A DNA stretch of 25,372 nt, from assembly GCA_964436765.1 (NCBI GenBank), contig CAYTEH010000020.1:1-25372 (forward strand), written 5' to 3'. The notes under the pieces were generated by a model that ran no database searches, was not told the DNA's origin, and worked only from the letters and a program-made list of their open reading frames with translations. The stretch comes from CAYTEH01 sp964436765. GTDB taxonomy: Bacteria > Patescibacteriota > Gracilibacteria > Peribacterales > Peribacteraceae. This document shows positions 1 through 5,743 of this stretch, in pieces. The stretch's first letter is position 1. Every line of letters starts with the position of its first letter. The translations under genes were made by a program, and so were the position numbers.

Positions 1-68
1 ACCAGCACCTCCTTTTGAGAGTGGGTCGCGGTGCCGTTTTCGGGGGAGGAGAGGGCTTCAGCAGACAT
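1..68 (-). CDS. Start of an unknown gene running off the left edge (partial)
   Basis: Reading leftward from an ATG at 68, the frame stays open for 22 codons to the window edge and begins MSAEALSSPENGTATHSQKE. No domain can be seen in so short a piece; it is polar and small-residue rich, like a flexible N-terminus. Upstream on the minus strand there is a weak -10-like TACTGT about nine bases before the ATG and no Shine-Dalgarno site, which matches other starts in this window. It faces away from the AHSA1 remnant at 85-279. It could be a chance open frame; the rest of the gene lies outside the window. Confidence 0.4.
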   Translation of the reverse strand, partial: MSAEALSSPENGTATHSQKEVL

Positions 69-84
69 AGGAACGCTACAGTAG

Positions 85-279
85 GAGATTTGCAGGGGAT
101 TGCAACAACAGAAGGGCGACTGGCCCGAGGAGGACATGGTCGTCACGGTCACGTTCGAAGATGCCGGTCCCGGCAAAACGAAGCTGACGCTCAGGCACGA
201 AGGCCATCCCACCTCCATCGCGGACGACGCCACGCAGGGCTGGAACCAGTCGCTGGACAAGTTCGAGGCGGTTCTCTAA
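85..279 (+). pseudogene. 5'-truncated AHSA1/SRPBCC-domain remnant (C-terminal third)
   Basis: From about 118 to the TAA at 277-279 the frame reads like the C-terminus of AHSA1 (activator of Hsp90 ATPase homologue 1-like, SRPBCC fold) proteins: DMVVTVTFEDAG, then TKLTLRHEGHP, then TQGWNQSLDKFEAVL. The T.LTL.H.G..........GW...LD.L..L pattern is the usual ending of that family, whose members are about 140-160 residues long. Only about 54 residues remain. A TAG at 82-84 closes the frame upstream and no family-like N-terminus precedes it, so the gene looks decayed rather than simply short. Position 68 already belongs to an oppositely oriented reading frame, so the break lies near 70-118. Function lost is inferred. 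Confidence 0.6.
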
Positions 280-296
280 GTTCATCCTCCTCGGTC

Positions 297-364
297 CACG
301 TGTCATCCCGCGCCTGCCTGCCGGCAGGCAGGTAGCCCTGAGCTTGTCGAAGAGCGTACCGAGG
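297..364. repeat. Interspersed repeat with a 20-bp perfect palindrome
   Basis: The stretch holds TGTCATCC (301-308), the perfect palindrome CCTGCCTGCCGGCAGGCAGG (near 313-332), and then CCCTGAGCTTGTCGAAG (336-352) followed by AGCGTACCGAGGGA. The outer words (TGTCA[T/C]CC, CCTGAG, TCGAAG, CGTA) recur in the structured repeat at 19158-19247, so both probably belong to one repeat family with different inserts. It sits between the AHSA1 remnant and the DoxX gene. There is no U-tract right after the hairpin, so it is not a classical terminator. Confidence 0.6.
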
Positions 365-385
365 GACTTTTTTCACCCCCTTTCC

Positions 386-796
386 ATGCTTACCCGCCGC
401 CAGGACCTTGCTCTCCTGCTCGTCCGCATCATCGTCGCCTGCATCTTCTTCTACGCCGCGTACGCCAAGTTCCCCATGTGGAACATCCCGGCCGCAAACA
501 TGGGCATGACGGAGCGGATGCGTGCGCTCATGCTCTTCCTCTCCATCGTGGAGCCCATCGGCGCCGCCGCGGTGCTCACGGGGGTCCTCACGCGCCAAGC
601 TGCAATGTGCCTTGCGATTATCATGGTTGGTGCCATCGGGGTGATGCGCTACAAGCTCGGGATCGGCTTCAGCACCACCACCGGTGCAGGGTGGAACTTC
701 CCATTCGCGGTGCTCGCCCCGTGCGTCGCGCTCGCAGCCTTCGGCTCCGGCCGCTACTCGCTTGCCCCCCTTCTTCACTTGCGACGCCGTGCCTGA
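386..796 (+). CDS. DoxX-like small integral membrane protein
   Basis: This 136-residue protein has about four hydrophobic helices (roughly residues 8-28, 47-68, 72-90 and 103-123) and the DoxX-type opening LLLVRIIVACIFFYAAYAKF, with the conserved R before the first helix and a YAKF helix end. DoxX family proteins are small quinone/thiosulfate-linked or redox-stress membrane proteins; the substrate cannot be told from sequence. The start is ATG 386 behind a pyrimidine-rich leader. An in-frame TTG at 344 lies inside the repeat at 297-364 and is rejected. It is followed by an AHSA1 remnant and DUF1428, a common grouping of small stress-related families in other bacteria, so acquisition of the whole cassette by transfer is plausible. 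Confidence 0.72.
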   Translation: MLTRRQDLALLLVRIIVACIFFYAAYAKFPMWNIPAANMGMTERMRALMLFLSIVEPIGAAAVLTGVLTRQAAMCLAIIMVGAIGVMRYKLGIGFSTTTGAGWNFPFAVLAPCVALAAFGSGRYSLAPLLHLRRRA

Positions 797-822
797 TACG
801 AAAGGAGGATAGAAAAGCACCG

Positions 823-945
823 GTGACGATGACATCCGTGTTCCCGACGAAGGAGGCGCTCGAGATGGTTGTCAAAGAATACGGCGCTATCGAAGGCGGC
901 AAGCAGACGCTCGGGCGGCTGGCGGAGTATGTACAATCACTGTGA
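823..945 (+). pseudogene. Second AHSA1/SRPBCC C-terminal remnant
   Basis: The frame from GTG 823 reads V-TMTSVFPTKEALEMVVKEYG, then AIEGGKQTLGRLAEYVQSL, ending at TGA 943-945. This is the characteristic end of AHSA1-type proteins (TSVF...E......YGA.EG..QTL.RL.EYL). The first hundred or so family residues are absent: the upstream frame crosses directly into DoxX coding sequence in another phase. AAGGAGG at 802-808 is the only strong Shine-Dalgarno-like string noticed near a start in this window, but it is about 15 bases from GTG 823 and 21 from ATG 829. A short 38-40 residue peptide might still be made. The fragment also carries the likely promoter of DUF1428 (TACAAT 933-938). Confidence 0.6.
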
Positions 946-970
946 GTTCTATCCCGTTCCCGTTCATGCC

Positions 971-1333
971 ATGTCCTACGTCGACGGATTTCTCATCCCC
1001 ATGCCGAAGAAGAACCTGAAGGCCTACAAGGCGATGGCCGAGTGGGGGAAGAAGAAATGGATGGGCTACGGAGCGGTCGATTACAAGGAATGCCTCGCAG
1101 ACGATCTCAAGAACACGATGGGCATCTCGTTCGCAAAACTGCTGAAGCTGAAGAAAGGCGAGACGGCGGTGTTCGCGTACATCGTGTTCAAGTCGCGCAA
1201 GCACCGGGACGCGGTCAACAAAAAAGTGATGAGCGATCCCGAGATGAACGATCCGGAGCTGCTCAAAAAGATGAGCATGCCCTTCGACCCGAAACGGATG
1301 GCCTACGGCGGGTTCACGGCGATCGTGGAATAA
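971..1333 (+). CDS. DUF1428 family protein (YbaA-like)
   Basis: The 120-residue protein starts MSYVDGFLIPMPKKNLKAYK and keeps family hallmarks: the GA(V)DY.EC.ADD segment, FAKLLKLKKGETAVFAYIVF, SRKHRDAVNKKVMSDP, and MPFDPKRMAYGGFTAIVE at the C-terminus. DUF1428 proteins are about 115-120 residues with a ferredoxin-like dimeric alpha/beta-barrel fold; the function is unknown. ATG 971 matches the family start exactly; the frame runs further upstream but that part is AHSA1 remnant sequence. A -10-like TACAAT at 933-938 implies a leader of about 26 pyrimidine-rich bases. The gene appears intact, unlike its two truncated neighbours. Confidence 0.9.
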   Translation: MSYVDGFLIPMPKKNLKAYKAMAEWGKKKWMGYGAVDYKECLADDLKNTMGISFAKLLKLKKGETAVFAYIVFKSRKHRDAVNKKVMSDPEMNDPELLKKMSMPFDPKRMAYGGFTAIVE

Positions 1334-1361
1334 GCGACCCGGAGTCAGGGGCGGCATCCTG

Positions 1362-1390
1362 TTGCATTGAAGGACTGGAGTGGCCATACT
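1362..1390 (+). promoter_or_regulatory. Sigma70-like promoter of the 1404 gene
   Basis: TTGCAT at 1362-1367 and CATACT at 1385-1390 are separated by exactly 17 bases. The predicted transcript start falls near 1397, only a few bases before ATG 1404. Confidence 0.5.
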
Positions 1391-1403
1391 CTGCCGCTCC
1401 CGC

Positions 1404-2072
1404 ATGAAGAACACGTTTTTTCCGCTTCAGAACGAGCAGCAATCGCAGGTGGATGAGTTCATCCGGCAGCTGCGCTGGTGCCCCTGGGCGATCCGCTCGG
1501 CCGTCCGCGGGGAGATCGCCTATATCGATGCCAATCACGACGGCGCGCTCTTCGCCGACGGCGAAGCCGCCCGGAGGTTTTCACATTTTCTGGAGAGCCC
1601 CGATGCGGTTCCTGCATGCGTGATGCACGCGTCGTGCGACGCCGTGGCAGAATCCGAGGAGACCACGCGCCGGCGGGCATGCGGCTTGCTCGCCGAGACG
1701 ATCGCATACGCATTCCAGAAGGCGCACGTGCCGGATCCGGCGGAGCAAATCCATGAACGCCAGAGGACTCTGGCAGAGACCGGCGGATCCTGTGACGTCG
1801 TTTTGTATTATCCGGACGCAACATCGGGGATCATCTGCAATGCACTGACACCTCACCATGCGTCGTCCCAGGCGCGGCATGCCCTGTGGTTACTGCTGTC
1901 GTTCGTGTGGCGCAAAAACGTGCCGTCGCTCAGCCGAAAAAATGTGGAGGAAATCGGGCGCGAACTGACGCTGGAGGACACGATCCGCAGGTATGCGATC
2001 CATGCGCGCGGAGAGTTGTATGACACGGGCCATTTCTGGCTTCCGTCCCAGAGGACCCCGGAAGCCCTGTGA
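1404..2072 (+). CDS. Protein of unknown function (222 residues)
   Basis: No family is recognised. The protein is soluble-looking and mixed in composition, with a W-rich segment LRWCPWAIRSAVRGEIAYID early, several cysteines, a middle stretch with CDVVLYYPDATSGIICNALT, and a helix-rich C-terminus (SLSRKNVEEIGRELTLEDTI). There is no signal peptide or clear membrane helix. ATG 1404 is preferred over GTG 1380 because it directly follows a well-spaced promoter (1362-1390) whose -10 would overlap the GTG region. It is convergent with the MFS gene, with 19 bases between the stops. The coding frame is long and uninterrupted with a normal start signal, so it is very likely real. Confidence 0.7.
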   Translation: MKNTFFPLQNEQQSQVDEFIRQLRWCPWAIRSAVRGEIAYIDANHDGALFADGEAARRFSHFLESPDAVPACVMHASCDAVAESEETTRRRACGLLAETIAYAFQKAHVPDPAEQIHERQRTLAETGGSCDVVLYYPDATSGIICNALTPHHASSQARHALWLLLSFVWRKNVPSLSRKNVEEIGRELTLEDTIRRYAIHARGELYDTGHFWLPSQRTPEAL

Positions 2073-2091
2073 CGGCCGTCTGGCCTTGGCA

Positions 2092-3252
2092 TCATTTCCT
2101 TTCCTTCAGCCACAGCAGCAGGCAACCGGCCAGTAGCGTCATAGTGAGCGAGAACAGGAAGGGCGCATTGGCGCCTGCCTGGTCCCACAGGATGCCGGCG
2201 ATCATGGAGGCCGGCAGGCTGCAGAGGCCCACGACCATCTGGAACCCGCCGAGGACGCTTGCTTTGTACTCCGCCGGCGCCAGCTCGGCGATGATCGTTT
2301 TTTCCACGGGGTCGTAGGCCGCTTTGTGCAGGCCGTAGAGAACGAACGCGGCGATCACCGTGAGGGGCGAACGGTCGAGTGCGAACAGCGCCAGCACCGC
2401 CGCCCAGCAGCCGAGCGACACGAGCAGCACCAGCTTGCGGCTCCATGCGTCGGCGAGCCGGCCGAAGGGAATGGAGAAGAGAGCGGTCACGACGGTGAAG
2501 AGCAGGTACAGCGCCGGGACGCTTGCTGCGCTCCAGCCGGCTTGTGTCGCGAACAGCAGCAGGAAGGAGTAGCTGAAGTTGCCGAGCGCGAAGAGCGCGC
2601 TGGCCAGCAGGTAGAGCCTGAGCTGCGGCGTGAGATCGCGGAGCCGCACGCCGGGGAAGATGCCCGCGGAGGAGGGGAGTGTCTCGCGTATGAAGACCAT
2701 CACCAGCAGCATCGCGAGCAGCGAGGGGATCACTGCGAGCAGGAAGATCGTCCGGTACCCCAGGTGACCGATCAGCAGCATCGAGAGCACGATGCCCACC
2801 ACCGCGCCGCCGTTGTCCATGGCGCGCTGCAGCCCGAAGTTGCCCCCGCGGTTGTGGCGCGTGGAAATGTCGGCCATGATCGCATCACGCGGAGACCCGC
2901 GCATTTTGCCGCTGCGGTCGAGGATCCGGAACGGGAGTACCCACTGCCAGGCGGGGGCGAATGCGTATCCCACCCGCGCGACGCCGCCGCACAGGTAGCC
3001 GACCCATACGAAGACCTTCCGTTTGCGGATGCGGTCCGAGGCGTATCCCGACGCCGCCTGGGAGATGGAGACGACTGCGTCACCCAGGCCGTCGATGAAC
3101 CCCACTGCCTGCATATTGGCTCCCAGGACGTTCGTCAAAAAAAGGGGCCACACCGAAAAGATCATGTCCGCACCCAGGTCGTGCAGAAAGGACGCGAGCG
3201 CGAACACCCTCACCGTGCGTTTTGCCTCCTGTGGGGTCAGATGCGCGCCCAT
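2092..3252 (-). CDS. Major facilitator superfamily (MFS) transporter
   Basis: This is a 386-residue, roughly 12-helix permease. The loop after helix 2 has the MFS motif A form GYASDRIRKRKVFVWVGYL, and the central DRSGKMRGSPRDAIMADI segment is typical of an MFS subgroup with a DR.GK..R..PRDA signature. A second motif-A-like loop, GRLADAWSRK, opens the second half. Substrate cannot be assigned; such proteins export drugs or small metabolites by proton antiport. Start choice: ATG 3264 lies inside the -10-like TATGCT (3265-3260 on the minus strand), whereas ATG 3252 lies seven bases after it, so MGAHLTPQEAK is favoured and the message is probably leaderless. Confidence 0.88.
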   Translation of the reverse strand: MGAHLTPQEAKRTVRVFALASFLHDLGADMIFSVWPLFLTNVLGANMQAVGFIDGLGDAVVSISQAASGYASDRIRKRKVFVWVGYLCGGVARVGYAFAPAWQWVLPFRILDRSGKMRGSPRDAIMADISTRHNRGGNFGLQRAMDNGGAVVGIVLSMLLIGHLGYRTIFLLAVIPSLLAMLLVMVFIRETLPSSAGIFPGVRLRDLTPQLRLYLLASALFALGNFSYSFLLLFATQAGWSAASVPALYLLFTVVTALFSIPFGRLADAWSRKLVLLVSLGCWAAVLALFALDRSPLTVIAAFVLYGLHKAAYDPVEKTIIAELAPAEYKASVLGGFQMVVGLCSLPASMIAGILWDQAGANAPFLFSLTMTLLAGCLLLWLKERK

Positions 3253-3382
3253 GGGTCCGAGCATAGCAGGAAACTCCCTCCAATTTTTTCCCTGAATAAA
3301 GCCAAAGAACGGTGGCTATTGTCCCGCTATGCCTGTACGCTCACTTGTCTTTTAGACGTTTTATTATTTCTTATTCGTCAGT

Positions 3383-3649
3383 ATGGCTACAGGCACTATC
3401 AAAACGAAGACCGACAAAGGCTTCGGTTTTATTTCCGTCCAGGGTTCGGACGACGTGTTCTTCCATCACAGCGCGTGCGATGGTCAGTACGATAACCTCC
3501 AGGTAGGCGACACCGTCACCTTCGACATGGAAAGCGGCCCCAAGGGCCCGAAGGCAGGCAACGTGAAGGCCGGTCAGGGTGGCGACGCCACTGTGAAGGG
3601 TGACGACACGTCCGATGCCGGCGCGGTCGATCATCAGATGGCTGCGTAA
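3383..3649 (+). CDS. Cold-shock domain protein (CspA family)
   Basis: Residues 1-66 are a cold-shock (OB-fold) domain: ATGTIKTKTDKGFGFISVQG carries RNP1 (KGFGFI, residues 12-17) and DVFFHHS carries RNP2 (residues 24-30). It binds single-stranded RNA/DNA as a chaperone or antiterminator. At 88 residues it is about 20 longer than typical CspA; the extra C-terminus is Gly/Asp/Ala rich (GQGGDATVKGDDTSDAGAVD), acidic and probably disordered. The leader is short and AT-rich, unlike the long cold-responsive 5' UTR of E. coli cspA. A strong intrinsic terminator follows at 3669-3704. It is divergent from the MFS gene. Confidence 0.93.
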   Translation: MATGTIKTKTDKGFGFISVQGSDDVFFHHSACDGQYDNLQVGDTVTFDMESGPKGPKAGNVKAGQGGDATVKGDDTSDAGAVDHQMAA

Positions 3650-3668
3650 GCCGTTCTGCATTGCATCA

Positions 3669-3704
3669 CCCCGCATGCGTGGCAACACGGTGCGGGGGTT
3701 TTTT
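3669..3704 (+). terminator. Intrinsic terminator after the cold-shock gene
   Basis: CCCCGCA pairs with TGCGGGG, with an inner CGTG/CACG extension around a GCAA loop, and a run of six T follows. It lies 20 bases past the stop. It also separates the gene from the convergent secreted-protein gene ending at 3718. Confidence 0.85.
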
Positions 3705-3717
3705 CGTGGTGCTCGTT

Positions 3718-4428
3718 CTACTTTCTGCACGGGATTGATGCGCCCTCCACAATCAAGGCCGGCACTGCGGGGACACCGGTGACATCGACCGTCATCGCCT
3801 CCACCGATGCGGGGCACGTCTTCACGGTGTAGGTGACTCGGATCTGTGACGTCCCGGTGCGGAAGACTCCTTTGGCATCGACGGTCGCCGCGGGAATCAC
3901 GGGCACGCACACATTGATTTTGCTGATGCAGCCGGTGCCTTCGATGCCCGCACGTGCCAGGGATCCGTTCGGCACGGGCAGGTACGCGTGGACTTTCCTG
4001 CCTCCTGCAGACTTGTCCGCGTTCTTGAGAGTTACCGTCATCGTGAGCGTGTCCCCCGCGCGGACGCTCTGGCGCGAGAACGATGTCCACGCAACGATCG
4101 TCGGCGTGGATGCCGATGCCTGCGGGGTCGTCTGCGGAACGTTCTTTTTTGTGCACTGCACGATGCTCCATACGCAACCGGCAGCCTCTCGGGTGCACAC
4201 TGGCCCTCCCGTCCTGCCGTCCTGGCACAGATAATTACCGAGTTTCGGACCGCGCCCGCACATATCCTGCGTACAGGGGCGCTCAACGCGCGCCAGCAAT
4301 TGCCCATCGGTCACCTGCGCTCTCGTCTCGACAAATGAACCGTTTTGCAGAAGCAGCAGGATGCCCAGGCAGGAGGCACTGGTAACAGCCACGGAAGTGA
4401 GCAGCCGGACGCGGTGTGTCTGTTGCAT
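3718..4428 (-). CDS. Secreted or membrane-anchored cysteine-rich protein of unknown function
   Basis: The 236-residue protein begins with a basic tip (MQQTHRVRLL) and a hydrophobic helix at about residues 10-28, so it is exported, by signal peptide or as an N-terminal anchor. Residues about 45-95 hold eight cysteines (PCTQDMCGRGPKLGNYLCQD, then CTREAAGCVWSIVQCTKK), suggesting a disulfide-bonded domain. From about residue 105 a beta-sandwich-like region follows (RAGDTLTMTVTLKNADKSAG, YLPVPNGSL), reminiscent of DUF11/CARDB-like surface repeats, ending with two more Cys. ATG 4428 is chosen because two TATAAT boxes lie just upstream (4455-4450 and 4474-4469); the longer frame from 4482 would start inside that promoter region. 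Function is unknown; a cell-surface role is inferred. Confidence 0.72.
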   Translation of the reverse strand: MQQTHRVRLLTSVAVTSASCLGILLLLQNGSFVETRAQVTDGQLLARVERPCTQDMCGRGPKLGNYLCQDGRTGGPVCTREAAGCVWSIVQCTKKNVPQTTPQASASTPTIVAWTSFSRQSVRAGDTLTMTVTLKNADKSAGGRKVHAYLPVPNGSLARAGIEGTGCISKINVCVPVIPAATVDAKGVFRTGTSQIRVTYTVKTCPASVEAMTVDVTGVPAVPALIVEGASIPCRK

Positions 4429-4534
4429 GGATGTAACCGTATTAAAGATATTATAACATAATTTATGTATTATAACAAACACAGCGATACAATGCGATAT
4501 TCAAATGGAATCGCATTTCTGATAGAATATCAGT
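4429..4534. promoter_or_regulatory. AT-rich divergent promoter region with two dyads
   Basis: For the leftward gene, ATTATA at 4450-4455 and again at 4469-4474 gives two TATAAT -10 boxes 19 bases apart. Between them lies ACATAA-T-TTATGT, a 6+6 dyad. AATGCGAT (4491-4498) is repeated inverted as ATCGCATT (4510-4517) with an 11-base spacer, a typical operator geometry of about two helical turns. For the rightward gene, TAGAAT at 4523-4528 ends six bases before ATG 4535. A regulator binding the 4491-4517 dyad could control both genes; this is inference. Confidence 0.55.
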
Positions 4535-4690
4535 ATGACAATCATGGATCCCTCGACGGCACTGTGCATCTACGGAGTCACGGTCACGCTGTCTGTGGAA
4601 CTCATGACCAAGTACGGGAGCGAGGATGATGTGCCCCTCAATGAATTCGACCCCGCGGAGTTCCAGCGGTCCCGGTCCAAAACACTCTAG
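4535..4690 (+). CDS. Small ORF of 51 residues, probably leaderless
   Basis: MTIMDPSTALCIYGVTVTLS opens a short acidic protein ending in SRSKTL; no family is recognised and there is no clear membrane helix. Support for a real gene comes from its position: a TAGAAT -10-like box ends six bases before the ATG, as for many genes here, a perfect 8-bp operator-like dyad lies just upstream, and a strong intrinsic terminator starts 18 bases after the stop. It is divergent from the secreted-protein gene at 3718-4428. It may be a small regulator or an antitoxin-sized protein, but nothing in the sequence proves that. Confidence 0.55.
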   Translation: MTIMDPSTALCIYGVTVTLSVELMTKYGSEDDVPLNEFDPAEFQRSRSKTL

Positions 4691-4708
4691 CCAGAACGTT
4701 GCACATAA

Positions 4709-4740
4709 AAAGGGGACCCTGATGGGCCCCCTTCTTTTTT
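4709..4740. terminator. Intrinsic terminator between convergent genes
   Basis: AAGGGG-A-CCC, loop TGAT, GGG-C-CCCCTT, then TCTTTTTT. One mismatch interrupts a 9-pair stem. The opposite strand reads through the same stem into a run of T as well, so it can serve both the ORF at 4535-4690 and the convergent gene ending at 4751. Confidence 0.85.
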
Positions 4741-4750
4741 GTTCGATTGA

Positions 4751-5182
4751 TTAGATGCCGGCCGTCCCCTCGGGCGAACCGATGTCCTCGCCAGTGGCCT
4801 TGCAGGCCTTCGCAGCTTTCCGGAACGTTTCCCAGGCTGCCTTGCGGGACTTCTCGAATGTCTTCCAGGTGCCCTTGAAGGTCTCATTGGCCGCTTTCAC
4901 CGCGGCGCGGCGCTCCTGTACATCCGTCTTTGTCCATGCGGCGGCGAGTGCCGTGCCGCGTGCTTGGATGGCCGTGACGACCAGTTGCAGGGCAGCACTG
5001 ATGGCAGTATCGCGCGTGGTGACGGCCGTTGCCATGCAGGCTCCGTCCACCTGAGCCATTTTGCCGGTTGCCTTGCCGGTGCCGGCTTCACGGGAGGTTT
5101 CCACGGCCAAGACGGGAGCGGCGGAAGAGATCGCGATGGCGGCACCGAGAGCAGCCGACATCAAAGTGCGTGTGAGACGCAT
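4751..5182 (-). CDS. Small secreted helical protein of unknown function
   Basis: The 143-residue protein starts with a classical Sec signal peptide (MRLTRTLMSAALGAAIAISS, cleavage probably after the following AAPVLA). The mature part is alanine-, lysine- and threonine-rich and strongly helical (TAIQARGTALAAAW, ETFKGTWKTFEKSRKAAWET), with aromatic residues spaced for a coiled or bundle structure and two cysteines that could form a disulfide. No family is recognised. A -10-like TATGCT lies about 31 bases upstream on the minus strand and the leader is pyrimidine-rich. It may be a periplasmic or released structural protein. The 272-base gap between its start and csoR shows no further gene that I can support. 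Confidence 0.72.
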   Translation of the reverse strand: MRLTRTLMSAALGAAIAISSAAPVLAVETSREAGTGKATGKMAQVDGACMATAVTTRDTAISAALQLVVTAIQARGTALAAAWTKTDVQERRAAVKAANETFKGTWKTFEKSRKAAWETFRKAAKACKATGEDIGSPEGTAGI

Positions 5183-5423
5183 ACGAGTAGAGGGAAAGAA
5201 ATAACGGATGAAGCATACGCGTGTTCCTCGTCGTTCTACAGGAAGGCCCGGGACATGACAGGCAAGATCGACCACCTGATGCCGAAGGCGCCGCTGACTC
5301 GCGATGATCATCCACGTACGTCTGTGCGGGGGTATCGCTTCCCAAGACGGAGTTCTTTTGGTCCTCCTGACCGATCTCGTGGATGGCGACATGTACCCAT
5401 TGCACAGGCTGTGTGTCGTGATA

Positions 5424-5453
5424 GCATACCCCTACCCCCTACCCCTATACTCC
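5424..5453 (+). promoter_or_regulatory. Promoter and candidate CsoR operator of the copper operon
   Basis: TATACT at 5446-5451 ends three bases before the csoR ATG. Directly against it lie three tandem units TACCCC (5427-5432), TACCCCC (5433-5439) and TACCCC (5440-5445). CsoR-family repressors bind short sites with a G/C run flanked by TA, so this C-tract array overlapping the -10 is the natural place for autoregulation. That it is the operator is inference from position and composition. Confidence 0.5.
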
Positions 5454-5454
5454 C

Positions 5455-5724
5455 ATGAAAGCAGACGCCAAGAAGAAATCGCTGGACGCCATCAAGCGTC
5501 TTGAGGGCCTGACAGCCAAACTCAGGACCCAGGTGGAAGAAGACGCATATTGCGCCCAGATCCTGGAGCTAGCATTGGCAATGCAGGGGCACATCAAGCA
5601 CATCCAGTCATCGGTACTGGAGAGCCACCTGCACACCTGTGCGGCGAAGAAACTCAGCTCTCCCGCCGATAAGGAGGCGTTCATCAATGAAGTACTCAAT
5701 GTCGTCGGCCTGTCGCGCCGCTAA
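5455..5724 (+). CDS. csoR: Copper-sensing transcriptional repressor CsoR
   Basis: This 89-residue all-helical protein belongs to the CsoR/RcnR (DUF156) family. The Cu(I) ligands of CsoR are all present with exact family spacing: Cys33, His58 and Cys62 (C-x24-H-x3-C; C36/H61/C65 in the M. tuberculosis protein). The flanking helices AKKKSLDAIKRLEGLTAKL and ILELALAMQGHIKHIQSSVL match the fold. Family members form tetramers that sit on operators and release DNA when Cu(I) binds. It is the first gene of the copper operon, 19 bases before copA, and probably represses the whole unit. Its ATG lies three bases after TATACT, so the mRNA is expected to have essentially no leader. Confidence 0.93.
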   Translation: MKADAKKKSLDAIKRLEGLTAKLRTQVEEDAYCAQILELALAMQGHIKHIQSSVLESHLHTCAAKKLSSPADKEAFINEVLNVVGLSRR

Positions 5725-5743
5725 TCCTTTCCCCGTCCATATC

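Noticed and set aside
313..332. 20-bp palindrome as an intrinsic terminator
   Set aside because: No T-run follows the stem, and the surrounding words match an interspersed repeat instead.
344..796. Upstream TTG start (344) for the DoxX-like protein
   Set aside because: It lies inside the palindromic repeat and adds a non-membrane, non-family N-terminus; ATG 386 fits the family start.
2326..3495. 389-codon open frame on the plus strand opposite the MFS gene
   Set aside because: It is a GC-rich antisense shadow: composition is Arg/Glu/His-rich without domains, and the minus strand encodes a clear 12-helix transporter.
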